DNA of 54,092 nucleotides from Agromyces humi (GCF_009720255.1 NZ_WJSP02000001.1:1-54092), one strand, 5' to 3'. Counted from the stretch's first letter, positions 43,073 through 51,585 are shown. Numbers and translations are program-made. The notes: a model not told the origin generated them from the letters alone.

Positions 43073-43504
43073 CTACGTTCTTGTGATCTCCTCGTCGAGG
43101 AACTTGCTGATCGCCACGAGCGCGTTCGGCGAGATATCTCCGAGTGTGCGAGCGGCGTACGACTTCACGCGAGCGGCGCGCATCGAGCGAACGAGATCGA
43201 GCTGTGCACTCACCCGCTCCGGAGCTTCCGCACCTTCGGCGCCCACCAAGAACTCGGTATCGACGTCGAAGTAGGCGGCGAGACCGTCGAACAAGGCGCG
43301 GTCCTGGACGTACCGGTGGCCGTTCACCATGTACGTCCAGCGGGATCGCGACAGGTTGATGCCGCGCTCTTCGAGGTACGCGGCGATCTGCGAGTAGGTC
43401 GGCTCGGATCCAGTTTCAGCGACCGCGACGTCGAGGAGGAGCCTGAGGCGCTTCGCAAGGTCCTCTGCTGCTGCTTTGCTCTCGTCTTCGTTCATGTCTC
43501 GCAT
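43073..43504 (-). CDS. XRE-family transcriptional regulator
   Basis: About 143 residues. The ATG at 43504 has GAGG 9 nt upstream (other candidates: GTG 43513, ATG 43495). The HTH fold covers about residues 20-80: TYSQIAAYLEERGINLSRSRWTYMVNG, then ALFDGLAAYFDVDTEFLV, the pattern of short actinobacterial XRE regulators. It faces the ArdC/prim-pol operon across an array of TTGAGCATGCTCAA palindromes, probably its own operators. Cleavage by the adjacent ImmA/IrrE peptidase would relieve repression. Confidence 0.85.
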   Translation of the reverse strand: MRDMNEDESKAAAEDLAKRLRLLLDVAVAETGSEPTYSQIAAYLEERGINLSRSRWTYMVNGHRYVQDRALFDGLAAYFDVDTEFLVGAEGAEAPERVSAQLDLVRSMRAARVKSYAARTLGDISPNALVAISKFLDEEITRT

Positions 43505-43667
43505 CACCATCACCCTCGGGATAGGTCTGGTTTCGCTGATCTGTTTCGCTCGCCATGAATGCGTTGGGCATGCTCAATCTACCCGTTGAGCATGCTCAAC
43601 GCAACTATTGCGCATGCTCAAATCGCGTGGTAGGAACGAGGCGAAACAGAGGTTTGAGCATGCTCAA
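43505..43667. promoter_or_regulatory. Divergent promoter with four phased operator palindromes
   Basis: TTGAGCATGCTCAA occurs perfectly at 43586-43599 and 43654-43667, and with one half-site change at 43564-43577 (TTGGGCATGCTCAA) and 43608-43621 (TTGCGCATGCTCAA). Start-to-start distances are 22, 22 and 46 bp, about two and four helical turns, so all sites face nearly the same side of the helix. The array sits between the XRE gene (minus) and the ArdC/prim-pol operon (plus). It is the likely switch for the element's maintenance and transfer genes. Confidence 0.75.
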
Positions 43668-43899
43668 CGAGGGAGGTCGGAGCAAGTTCAGCACTCCCGC
43701 GGTGTCCGAGCTGTTGTTGCACATGCGGGGCTCCGCGATGCCGCTCACCTACGCCCGGAGCATCCCGGGCGCAGACGGGCACACCTATGCGTCAGCTGCG
43801 CGCACAGCGCGCGCGGCGTTCGCTTCGAAGGGTGGTCACCGTGTCGACGAAACCGCAGCCGCATCACGTCTGGGAAGCGAAGCTCGTCGAGCTGCATGA
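43660..43899 (+). CDS. Possible small protein upstream of the ArdC-like gene
   Basis: A 79-residue frame beginning inside the last operator palindrome: ATG 43660 with GAGG 7 nt upstream. It overlaps the ArdC-like start by 59 bp in another frame. The N-terminal half (KFSTPAVSELLLHMRGSAMPLTYARS) is protein-like; the C-terminus reads as a by-product of the next gene. No family is recognised. It could instead be leader DNA. Confidence 0.3.
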   Translation: MLNEGGRSKFSTPAVSELLLHMRGSAMPLTYARSIPGADGHTYASAARTARAAFASKGGHRVDETAAASRLGSEARRAA

Positions 43900-44902
43900 G
43901 CACCTTGTCGCGTCAGTCGAGACGCTCGTGACCGGCGACGAGTGGAAGCGTGCCCTCGAGTTCGCCGCCCGATTCCGCACGCGATCGTTCAACAACACGC
44001 TGCTGATCTGGTGGCAGCACGAGGCCGCCTACCGGCAGGGACGCATCCCCGACCCGATGCCGACGTTCGTTGCCGGCTTCAAGCAGTGGCAAGCACTGGG
44101 CCGCCGAGTGATCGCCGGACAGCGCGGGTACATGATCTTCGCACCGCTCACCGCGCGGTTTGCGACGTCGGCGCCCACGGATGCGGACTCGTGGCGTCGG
44201 CTCGACCGCAACGAACGACCGCGCGCAGGCGAGATCGTCCGCTCGCGAATGGTCGGGGTTCGTCCCGCGTATGTATGGGACGTCTCGCAGACTGACGGTC
44301 GTCCGCTGCCCGAAGTGCCGGCTCCGCTCCTACTCCGCGGCGAGGCACCGCCGGGACTCTGGGATGGGCTCGCCGCGATCGTTCGAGACGAGGGCTTCAC
44401 CTTGTCGACGGTTTCGGATGCCACCGAGCTGCGCAGCGCGAACGGCGTCACGGATTTCGGGGCGCGCGCGGTGATGGTGCGCGACGACATGGATGCCGCC
44501 GCGCGCGTGAAGACCTTGGCGCACGAGCTCGCGCACATCCAGATGCACGAGCCCGAAAGCGATGCCTCCTCGCATCGCGGGATCGGCGAGGTCGAGGCAG
44601 AGTCGGTCGCGCTGATGATCGGCGCCGCGCACGGGATGGATACGAGCGACTACACGATCCCGTATGTGTCGTCGTGGGCGAACTCGGTGCAGGGCAGGTC
44701 GCCCACCGAGGTGGTTCAGGAGACCGGTGAGCGTGTGCGACGAACCGCCGCCGCGTTACTCGACCGGCTCCCCACCGCCCAAAGCGGTGCCGGAGATGCT
44801 CCCGGACTCGATCGGTCCGCGCACACTCAGCGAATCTCCGCGACGTCCGTCACGGCGTCGTCGGAGCGGCAGCCGGAACAGCTCGAAGCGCGGAGCCTCT
44901 GA
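43841..44902 (+). CDS. ArdC-like antirestriction protein / ImmA-IrrE-type metallopeptidase
   Basis: 353 residues from a GTG at 43841 (AAGG about 10 nt upstream). The N-terminal ArdC-like ssDNA-binding domain is recognisable: WKRALEFAARFRTRSFNNTLLIWWQH, then FKQWQALGRRVIAGQRGYMIFAP. The C-terminal zinc-protease motif HELAH is near residue 228 (KTLAHELAHIQMHEP), with EVEAESVA downstream. ArdC-type proteins protect incoming single-stranded conjugative DNA from host restriction early after transfer. It is the first substantial gene of the plus-strand operon, right after the operator array, and overlaps the prim-pol start by one base. Confidence 0.85.
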   Translation: MSTKPQPHHVWEAKLVELHEHLVASVETLVTGDEWKRALEFAARFRTRSFNNTLLIWWQHEAAYRQGRIPDPMPTFVAGFKQWQALGRRVIAGQRGYMIFAPLTARFATSAPTDADSWRRLDRNERPRAGEIVRSRMVGVRPAYVWDVSQTDGRPLPEVPAPLLLRGEAPPGLWDGLAAIVRDEGFTLSTVSDATELRSANGVTDFGARAVMVRDDMDAAARVKTLAHELAHIQMHEPESDASSHRGIGEVEAESVALMIGAAHGMDTSDYTIPYVSSWANSVQGRSPTEVVQETGERVRRTAAALLDRLPTAQSGAGDAPGLDRSAHTQRISATSVTASSERQPEQLEARSL

Positions 44903-45828
44903 TGGACATCGCAGAACTGCTGTTGACCACGAACCAGATGCCGGCGCGCAACGCGGCGATCGCATTCGCCCGTGCCGGCGTCCCGGTCTTCCCGTGTGCC
45001 CGCGAGGAGAAGTGGCCCCTGACCTCGGCCGGATTCCACGATGCCAGCTGCGACGTCCACCAAGTCGAGACCTGGTGGGCTCGTTGGCCTGAGGCGAACC
45101 TCGCCATGCCGACTGGCAACGCCTCCGGGGTCGACGTTGTCGATGTCGATGTGAAGGGTGACGCGGGGTCGGGTTTCCCCGCGCTCGAGCGCGCCGCCAT
45201 GGCCGGACTCGTCGATGGGGAACTCGCCCGCGTTCGCACGCCATCTGGCGGCTTGCACCTCTACTTCCCCGCGATGCGGTCCCGCCCGCAACCCTGCTGG
45301 CAGGCAGCCGTCGCGCGCATCGATTTCCGCGGGACTGGAGGATACGTGATCGCGCCGCCATCGATCCTGACGACGGATGGCGGCCGGGTCGCGTACCGGC
45401 TCTTCTCCGTGTCGGCATCCGACACCAATCCCGTCGACGCGGTCGCGCTTCGCGAGTTCGTCGACCCGCGGCGAGCACGACCAAGCACGCGCCCAGCAGA
45501 GTGGGCCCCAGCCCCGGCGCTCGATCCGAGCAGGCTGGCTGGATGGGTGGGTCGCCTCCAAGAGGGTGAGCGGAACGCAGGTCTCTTCTGGGCCGCCTGC
45601 CGACTCGCGGAGGCCGGTTTCCCACCCGACGCCGTCACATCCGCACTGGCGCCGGCCGCAGCGAGCGCGGGCCTCCCGGATGCCGAGATAGCGACCACGG
45701 TTCGGTCCGCGAGCCGTCAGGCCTCGGCGAGACCACCGCGGCCGCCAGGCCCGAGGCAGACGTCGATCCCCTGGTCCGCAAATCCGTCCCCGCCGCGAAG
45801 GGCATGTGACTCGCGATGCCTGCCCTGA
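44902..45828 (+). CDS. Bifunctional DNA primase/polymerase (prim-pol, AEP)
   Basis: A 308-residue protein. The AEP core shows AIAFARAGVPVFPCAREEKWPL, WWARWPEANLAMPTG, VDVVDVDVKGD with the metal-binding Asp pair, TPSGGLHLYF and DFRGTGGYVIAPPS. These are standard motifs of plasmid and phage prim-pol proteins that prime element DNA replication. A C-terminal helical segment (about 210-270) resembles the PriCT-like tail. No helicase domain is fused. It overlaps the DUF2637 gene by 13 bp. Confidence 0.9.
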   Translation: MDIAELLLTTNQMPARNAAIAFARAGVPVFPCAREEKWPLTSAGFHDASCDVHQVETWWARWPEANLAMPTGNASGVDVVDVDVKGDAGSGFPALERAAMAGLVDGELARVRTPSGGLHLYFPAMRSRPQPCWQAAVARIDFRGTGGYVIAPPSILTTDGGRVAYRLFSVSASDTNPVDAVALREFVDPRRARPSTRPAEWAPAPALDPSRLAGWVGRLQEGERNAGLFWAACRLAEAGFPPDAVTSALAPAAASAGLPDAEIATTVRSASRQASARPPRPPGPRQTSIPWSANPSPPRRACDSRCLP

Positions 45829-46511
45829 CCCGTCGCAACCCTCACACGCGCCCTGACGGCGTCCGCCTCGCGATGATCACCGCTGTAGTCGGCACTGTCT
45901 TCATCGCGGCCGGAGCGTTCTGGCTCTCGTTCACCTCGCTCAGCGACCTCGCGCGCCGCTCTGGTCTCGACCCGGCGCAATCGTGGGTGTGGCCACTCAT
46001 CGTCGATGGCATCATCGTCGTCGCGACAGTCGCCGCCGTCGCCCTCGCGCGGTCGCGCGTCGCCTGGTACCCGTGGATGCTCCTGATCGCCGGCACCGCC
46101 ATCTCCGTTGCCGCCAATGCGATCCACGCAATCGTCGCCGAGACGACCGAGGTGCCGCTGATACTCGCGGCATCTGTCTCGGCCGTCCCGCCGCTCGTGC
46201 TGCTCGCGATCACCCACCTGACCTCGGTCCTGATGCGCGCTCCACGGAAGACGAGTTCGGCCGAGGCCCTGGCGCCCGCAGCCACGAAGTCGCTGGCGAG
46301 ACTGCCGACGGCCACGATCATCCGTCAAGATCCCACCGCCGTCGCACCGCGCGACGACGCTTCCTCGCTGCGCGCGCTCGGGTGGTCGAATTCGGCGATC
46401 GCGCGTCACCTCGGCGTGCATCCCTCGACGATCGGGCGGTGGCTGCGTGATCACGTCGGCGCACCTACGTCACAGACCGGCATTGTGAGGGAGGGCGCGG
46501 GCGATGGATGA
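45816..46511 (+). CDS. DUF2637 membrane protein with C-terminal HTH
   Basis: A 231-residue protein. About four hydrophobic helices (residues 18-130) with the DUF2637 pattern AGAFWLSFTSLSDLARRSGL, then WVWPLIVDGIIVVAT. A C-terminal helix-turn-helix follows (RALGWSNSAIARHLGVHPSTIGRWLRDH, about 188-215). DUF2637 proteins are common in actinobacterial conjugative elements; some are linked to spread functions. A membrane-tethered DNA-binding role is inferred from the HTH. It overlaps the next gene by 8 bp. Confidence 0.85.
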   Translation: MPALTRRNPHTRPDGVRLAMITAVVGTVFIAAGAFWLSFTSLSDLARRSGLDPAQSWVWPLIVDGIIVVATVAAVALARSRVAWYPWMLLIAGTAISVAANAIHAIVAETTEVPLILAASVSAVPPLVLLAITHLTSVLMRAPRKTSSAEALAPAATKSLARLPTATIIRQDPTAVAPRDDASSLRALGWSNSAIARHLGVHPSTIGRWLRDHVGAPTSQTGIVREGAGDG

Positions 46512-46914
46512 AGACGAATTCGAGCAGAACCGCCGATTCGCAGTCGACGGGCGCACGGGCGTCCCGGACACGGATGCACCGACCGACGACGTCGCCGAGC
46601 GCATTTACGCTGCGCTCGCCGTTCGCAGCAGCGCGACCGAGGCAGGCCCGACCCCCTCGCTCGACCCGAGCGGGCCCCAGCAACGGCCCGGAATCGTGTG
46701 GGTTCGCGCATCCGACCTGCTGAGCTCCGGCACCGGCCGCATCGCTGGCCGAGGCCTCGATCTGGAAGCCGACCTCGCGCGACGGCTGCGCCGAGCGCCG
46801 GCGACGACCCGGCGAGCGATCCGCGAGCGGGCGGCGAAACTGCCTCCCCTCTCCGAGTTCGGCCGGTCACCCCAGCACCTCCAGTTCGCTCGCCCGGGGA
46901 TGGGACGGCGGTGA
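46504..46914 (+). CDS. Hypothetical ICE protein
   Basis: A 136-residue acidic-to-basic protein with no recognised domain. The N-terminus is Asp/Glu-rich (MDEDEFEQNRRFAVDG); the C-terminus is Arg-rich and helical (EADLARRLRRAPATTRRAIRER). It starts 8 bp inside the DUF2637 gene and sits within the maintenance operon, so it is probably co-expressed with it. Confidence 0.7.
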   Translation: MDEDEFEQNRRFAVDGRTGVPDTDAPTDDVAERIYAALAVRSSATEAGPTPSLDPSGPQQRPGIVWVRASDLLSSGTGRIAGRGLDLEADLARRLRRAPATTRRAIRERAAKLPPLSEFGRSPQHLQFARPGMGRR

Positions 46915-46917
46915 GTC

Positions 46918-47808
46918 ATGAGCATCGTGGAGACCGCGGCAACACGCACCGATCCGACGGGAGGTGCCGCGATGATCTGGAGCTCGACACGAGAATGCGA
47001 GCCGGAGGCCTTCCGGAATTCCGAAGGCCTGAGGATGCTGCTCAAGCGTATGCAGGAATCCGACGGCAGCGCTTGGCGCACCGACCCGGAAGCCAACGCC
47101 CTCCTGCAGTACGCCGCCGAGAAGTACTCGGCCCTCGCCCGCAAGCACCGCCTCGACCCGTGGGAGGCTGCCTCCGCGGCATTCGATGCGATGCGCGCCC
47201 CGGCGACGCTCCGCGCAGATGACCCGTGGGCGCTGGTGACCCGGGCCGTGCAGGTCACGTGCATCGCCGAGGAACGCGCACAGGGACTGCTGTGCTCGGT
47301 GCATCAGGCGCGGCGCGCGAAGGTGTCGGTGTTCCACGATGCCGAACGCTTCAGCGACCGCGAGCACGAACTGCCCGAGTACCACCCGGCGTTCCGCACC
47401 GCGGCCGCCGACGCGATCACCGACACTGAGACGGCGCCGCGCGAGGATGTGCAGGCCGCCATCCGCGACGCGATCACTTTCTTCACGCTGCTCGGCTGGC
47501 CGAGCGACCGGGCGCGCACCGGCGTTGAGTACGTTTGCGGTCGGCTTGTGGATGCCCCTTCCCGAGCGTCCGCGTATGAATCCCTCCGTCGTGACTATTC
47601 AGCTCGCGCCCAACTCGATCTACCGCAGCGCGCCTGGCACGCGATGCTCAAGGCCCTGCTCGGATGCTGCGACCCGGTGCACCAGCACACCGTCGCGGGC
47701 CGAGGCATCCTACTGCGGCTACTCGTTGGCGAACCGTTGCGCGCCTTGCTACGGGACGACGATCTCGTTGCCGACGTCGTCGTCAACACCCCGCGGGCGT
47801 CGGCATGA
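46918..47808 (+). CDS. Hypothetical ICE protein, helical
   Basis: A 296-residue helical protein with no confident family. The section YAALARKHRLDP-like (about 65-75) and LDPWEAASAAFDAMR...DPWALVTRAVQVTCIAEERA faintly resembles sigma-factor region 2 helices. The rest (ARTGVEYVCGRLVDAP...HAMLKALLGCCDPVHQHTVAGRGILLRLLVGEPL) looks like a second helical domain. It ends in an ATGA overlap with the ParB-like gene, which suggests a role in element replication or partition control. Confidence 0.7.
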   Translation: MSIVETAATRTDPTGGAAMIWSSTRECEPEAFRNSEGLRMLLKRMQESDGSAWRTDPEANALLQYAAEKYSALARKHRLDPWEAASAAFDAMRAPATLRADDPWALVTRAVQVTCIAEERAQGLLCSVHQARRAKVSVFHDAERFSDREHELPEYHPAFRTAAADAITDTETAPREDVQAAIRDAITFFTLLGWPSDRARTGVEYVCGRLVDAPSRASAYESLRRDYSARAQLDLPQRAWHAMLKALLGCCDPVHQHTVAGRGILLRLLVGEPLRALLRDDDLVADVVVNTPRASA

Positions 47809-48782
47809 CTAGCGGCCAGGGGCACATCGAGCTCGAGCGGGCGATCGACTCGATCCGTGTCGGCGCCCGCCACCGCACCGACCTCGGCGACATCGCCGCC
47901 CTCGCCGCCTCCATCGAACGCCAAGGACTACTCCAGCCGATCACGGTCACGCCTGACGGTGACCTCGTCTGCGGAGCGAGGCGACTCGCGGCGCTGCGCC
48001 AGCTCGGTCATCGAACGGTGAGCGTGTGGGTGCGATCCGGGATCTCCGACGACCTCGCGCGACTGCTCGCCGAACAAGACGACAACGCGCTGCACAAGTC
48101 CCTCGCGCCGACCGAGGCGGCGGCGCTCTATCGAGAAGTGAAGCAGCTGCTCGCCGAGGATGCCCAGAGGCGGCAAGCCACCGGTCGATTCGGCGTCGGC
48201 GGCGTCCACCAGGGCGGTGCCGCACCCGGTGCGGCACCGCGACCTCGGGGTTCCGGTGATACTCGTTCGCAGGCAGCACAGCTGGTGACCGGCAACCGTT
48301 CGTACAACACGCATGAACGAATCGGTCGGCTTCAGCAGATCGTCGACGACGAGGATGCCACGGACGAACTCCGAGCCGACGCGGATCGAGCACTCGCCAA
48401 TATCGACGGCGGCGCTCCAGTCAAGCCAGCGCTCCGGGCGGTCACGACGCAACTGCACGCGGTCGACGGATCGAGCACCCCTGCAGATCTTGAACAGCTC
48501 GCGAAGGAAGCACTCGCGCGCGTGAAAGCGGAATCGCGATTGAAGCGACGTAGCCGACCGGCTGTGAGCGAGGGCGATGAAATCGTGAAGCTGCCGATCC
48601 GGGCGTTCGTTCTCCAATGGTCCGACCTTCGGGAGTGGTGGCTGCACTTCGACGTCGACGAGATCGCAGCCGGGCTTACCGGTGAGCAGTGGGAGCAGTT
48701 CGAAGCGACGGTCGCCGGCACGGTCGAGTTCACCGAGGCGATCCGGGAACTCCGGAGCCAGACGCAGGCGATCGCCCGATGA
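47805..48782 (+). CDS. ParB/Srx-fold DNA-binding protein
   Basis: 325 residues from the ATG at 47805, in an ATGA overlap. The N-terminal ParB nuclease-like/Srx domain is clear: DSIRVGARHRTDLGDIAALAASIERQGLLQPITV, then GARRLAALRQLGH, then AEQDDNALHKSLAPTEAAALYREV. An HTH-like segment follows (TRSQAAQLVTGNRSYNTHERIGRLQQIV), then a helical tail. Such proteins bind DNA at centromere-like sites and use CTP or act as plasmid maintenance regulators. No ParA ATPase is visible in the window. Confidence 0.85.
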   Translation: MTSGQGHIELERAIDSIRVGARHRTDLGDIAALAASIERQGLLQPITVTPDGDLVCGARRLAALRQLGHRTVSVWVRSGISDDLARLLAEQDDNALHKSLAPTEAAALYREVKQLLAEDAQRRQATGRFGVGGVHQGGAAPGAAPRPRGSGDTRSQAAQLVTGNRSYNTHERIGRLQQIVDDEDATDELRADADRALANIDGGAPVKPALRAVTTQLHAVDGSSTPADLEQLAKEALARVKAESRLKRRSRPAVSEGDEIVKLPIRAFVLQWSDLREWWLHFDVDEIAAGLTGEQWEQFEATVAGTVEFTEAIRELRSQTQAIAR

Positions 48783-48839
48783 CCTCGCGCGCACCTGTCC
48801 CACGACCTTGCTCATCGGGACGCTGCAGAGGAGCTAACC

Positions 48840-49496
48840 ATGCCGTTCGCCCATCGCGGGCGACTGATCATCGCCGTCCTGGCGGGCGGATGCATCCTGC
48901 TCGCGCTCATCGGGGTGGGGATCTACGGGCTGCTGCGCGGGCAAGCGGTCGTGGCCGAGCGCGAGTCCCTGCCGGCGTCGGCGGCGAACACGGCCCCAAC
49001 CCGTCCGGACCCGATCTCCTGGCCGCACCCGATCGCCGACACCCCCGACCCCGAGCGCTTCGCGCGCAGCGTCGCTCGGTCGCTCTTCGACTGGGACACG
49101 CGATCGCCCGATAACGCCGCCGCGTGGGCACAGCCCCTCGTCGACGTCGCCGACTCCGACGAAGCGGTCGGCGTTGCTACCGATGTCCGCACCTACCTGC
49201 CCAGCTCGACTGTCTGGGACCAGTTGCAGACGTACGGCACGCGGCAGCGCCTCCAAATCGACACGGTCGAGGTCCCGGATGCCTGGATCACCGCCCGCGC
49301 GCAGTCATCCGCTGGCCAGCTCTCGAAGACCACCGTCGCCTACACCGTGACCGGCACCGCCTACCGAGACGGCACCTGGAACCGCGAGCCCGTCGAGAGC
49401 TCCCGCAGGGTGTCGTTCACCGTCTTCATCGACTGCCCGACCGGCGAGCTGTGCCGACTGCTCCGGCTGTCGCGCCCCGACGCGCCGCTGCAATGA
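48840..49496 (+). CDS. TcpC/VirB8-like membrane-anchored conjugation protein
   Basis: 218 residues; ATG with AGAGGAG about 7 nt upstream. One N-terminal transmembrane helix (RLIIAVLAGGCILLALIGVGIYGLL, about residues 8-32) is followed by an extracellular NTF2-like alpha/beta domain with PERFARSVARSLFDWDT and a YTVTGTAYRDGTWNREP strand pair. This is the architecture of Gram-positive TcpC/VirB8-like channel proteins. It starts the cell-envelope part of the transfer operon, before the M23 protein. Confidence 0.7.
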   Translation: MPFAHRGRLIIAVLAGGCILLALIGVGIYGLLRGQAVVAERESLPASAANTAPTRPDPISWPHPIADTPDPERFARSVARSLFDWDTRSPDNAAAWAQPLVDVADSDEAVGVATDVRTYLPSSTVWDQLQTYGTRQRLQIDTVEVPDAWITARAQSSAGQLSKTTVAYTVTGTAYRDGTWNREPVESSRRVSFTVFIDCPTGELCRLLRLSRPDAPLQ

Positions 49497-49505
49497 GGAT
49501 GCCTG

Positions 49506-50672
49506 GTGAAGAAGCTCCTCGTCATCCTGCTCGTGCTCGTCTTCATCGGCCCGCCCGCCGGGCTCGTGAGCGTCGCCGCACTCGTCAACCCGGCCGCACG
49601 CTCGTGCACGGTCGGCTCGCTCACCGTCGGCAGTATCCCGGATTCCCTCACCACCCGAACCAGCAACGGCCAGACTCTCACGCTGAACCGTCGGCAGCTG
49701 ACACATGCGGCCATGATTACCACGATCGGTTCGCAGATCGCCGGCGTCGGCCGCGACGGCGTGATGATTGCGCTCATGGCGGCGCTCACCGAGTCGGGCC
49801 TCAAAATGCTTGCCAACCCCAGCGCCTACCCCGAATCGGCGGACTACCCGAACGACGGCATCGGATTCGACCACGACTCCCTCGGCCTCTTCCAGATGCG
49901 CCCGGTCTCAGGATGGGGCACCGTAGCCGATCTCATGGATCCGAACTACCAGGCCCGCGCCTTTTACGGCGGACCGTCCGGCCCGAACGACGGCTCTCCG
50001 CGGGGTCTGCTCGATATCCCGGGTTGGCAGCAGCTCGAACGCGGCGCGGCTGCGCAAGCCGTCGAGGTCAGTGCCTACCCGGATCGCTACCGCGACTACG
50101 AGCCCGTCGCCGAAACGATTCTCGCCGCCCTCACCAGCTCGAACTCGACCGGCCCAGACAGCGGCGTCGCCCGCGTGCCCGAGACGACGCAGATCGTCTT
50201 CCCGCTCCCGCATGGCACCTATACGAGCACCGACAGCTTCGGCTGGCGAACCGACCCCGTCACCGGCGCGCACGCCTTCCACGCCGGCAGCGATCTCGCT
50301 GCACCTGGCGGCACCCCGATTCTTGCCGTCGCCGACGGCCGCGTCGTCTTCGCCGGCCCGCGCGGCACCTACGGCGGGTTGATCATCCTCGAGCACACGG
50401 TCGCCGGCCAGACCGTCGCCTCGTACTACGCGCACATGTACGAAACCGGTATCCACGTCAAAGTCGGTGACAGCGTCGCCGCCAGTCAACACATCGGGGA
50501 CGTCGGCTCGGCAGGCAAGTCCACCGGCCCACATCTGCACCTCCAGATCCACCCTGGCGGGCAAGGTCAACCCGCTGTCGATGCCCTCGATTGGCTCGCC
50601 GAACACGGCGCAGCTGGCATCGGCGACGCAGAGGTCACCCTTGTCGGATGCCGCCCAGAAAGGAACCCGTGA
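49506..50672 (+). CDS. Secreted M23 peptidase with lysozyme-like domain
   Basis: 388 residues from a GTG at 49506. There is an N-terminal signal/anchor helix (KKLLVILLVLVFIGPPAGLV). Residues about 60-190 form a transglycosylase-like domain (MAALTESGLKMLANP, then DHDSLGLFQMRP with a catalytic-type Glu in ALTESG). The C-terminal LytM/M23 zinc-peptidase domain has HAGSD (first His/Asp ligands) and HLHLQ. It cuts peptidoglycan locally so that the conjugation channel can pass the thick wall. Followed 1 bp later by a DUF6112 gene. Confidence 0.9.
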   Translation: MKKLLVILLVLVFIGPPAGLVSVAALVNPAARSCTVGSLTVGSIPDSLTTRTSNGQTLTLNRRQLTHAAMITTIGSQIAGVGRDGVMIALMAALTESGLKMLANPSAYPESADYPNDGIGFDHDSLGLFQMRPVSGWGTVADLMDPNYQARAFYGGPSGPNDGSPRGLLDIPGWQQLERGAAAQAVEVSAYPDRYRDYEPVAETILAALTSSNSTGPDSGVARVPETTQIVFPLPHGTYTSTDSFGWRTDPVTGAHAFHAGSDLAAPGGTPILAVADGRVVFAGPRGTYGGLIILEHTVAGQTVASYYAHMYETGIHVKVGDSVAASQHIGDVGSAGKSTGPHLHLQIHPGGQGQPAVDALDWLAEHGAAGIGDAEVTLVGCRPERNP

Positions 50673-50673
50673 A

Positions 50674-50940
50674 ATGGACATCTTCCCCGACTTCGGCGCC
50701 GTCGGCGCCGCCGCCGAACTCCGCAGCATCATCGGCGCCCTGATGACCTACGTCCTGATCTTCGCCGTACTCATGATGATCATCAGTGCCGTTACCTGGG
50801 CGCTCGCCACCGCCAACGGCCACTACCAAACGGCCACCCGCGCCCGCCTCGGACTCTGGATCGCGTGCGGTACCGCTGCGCTCTCGGGGCTCGGCGTAGC
50901 GTGGGCGAACTTCCTCCTCCGCATCGGGTCGGACCTATAG
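50674..50940 (+). CDS. DUF6112-type small membrane protein (copy 1)
   Basis: 88 residues with two hydrophobic helices (about 22-44 and 63-83) separated by TANGHYQTATRARLG. This is the size and pattern of DUF6112/pilin-like proteins (VirB2/TrbC-like two-helix proteins) found in actinobacterial transfer operons. It starts 1 bp after the M23 gene stop, in an AAAGGAA RBS context. A paralogue lies at 52629-52898. Confidence 0.8.
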   Translation: MDIFPDFGAVGAAAELRSIIGALMTYVLIFAVLMMIISAVTWALATANGHYQTATRARLGLWIACGTAALSGLGVAWANFLLRIGSDL

Positions 50941-51018
50941 CCCCACGACAGGAGCCCTCCGCAACTGCAGTCGGACGATTTCGCTGCCCCGAGATGGATC
51001 ACTTAAGAGGCGCCCGAT

Positions 51019-51585
51019 ATGCGACCCACGATGAGCTGGGCCCTGGCGGCGGCCGACGATGAGTGTGGTTACTCTGAGCCTGTGAGACGAACCGACTACC
51101 TGTTTCCTGAAACGTGGGATCGAGATGGACTGAAGGCTCGCGGCTTCGAGGGATTCGTCCCACTTGTAGGACTGGACGCGCGCTCGGTTCCCAAGGAGCA
51201 CGGCATCTACATGGTCCTGCTTCCGGACGCCAGCCTTCAACACACGTTCACCCTTGACAACCCGGTCAAGCGTGCCCGGCTCAAGAAATACTCCATTGAG
51301 GAGCTCGATCGACGCTGGGTTGCCGATACGCCAGTCCTCTATATCGGCAAGGCGATGGGGAAAGAGGGCCTTCGGGACCGGCTGAAGCCTTTCAGCAAAA
51401 GGAGCAGTAGCCATTCGGGTGGTCGAGCGATCTGGCAATTGCAGAACACCGACGCGCTCCTCGCGTGCTGGATTGAAACGCCCGGATACCGAGCGGATCA
51501 GGTCGAGGACGACCTGATTGATCAATTCAAAACCGCCCACGGTCAGACGCCGTTCGCGAACGTTCGCGAACGTGGCCTCCATTAG
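51019..51585 (+). CDS. GIY-YIG nuclease-like protein (cargo)
   Basis: 188 residues from the ATG at 51019 (AAGAGG 8 nt upstream). A GTG at 51082, preceded by a TACTCT -10-like box 6 nt away, could be a leaderless start and matches the start of the conserved part. GIY-YIG features: GIYMVLLPD (GIY), PVLYIGKA (YIG), the Arg in GLRDRL, SGGRAIWQL and Glu in VEDDLIDQF, then GQTPFANVRE. It is not a transfer gene family and interrupts the DUF6112 pair, so it is probably inserted cargo with a defence or competition role. Confidence 0.75.
   Translation: MRPTMSWALAAADDECGYSEPVRRTDYLFPETWDRDGLKARGFEGFVPLVGLDARSVPKEHGIYMVLLPDASLQHTFTLDNPVKRARLKKYSIEELDRRWVADTPVLYIGKAMGKEGLRDRLKPFSKRSSSHSGGRAIWQLQNTDALLACWIETPGYRADQVEDDLIDQFKTAHGQTPFANVRERGLH

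Noticed and set aside
43660-43667. Operator palindromes as a Rho-independent terminator
   Set aside because: The 14-bp self-complementary sites have no loop and no T-run, and they repeat with 22-bp phasing, which fits protein binding rather than termination.
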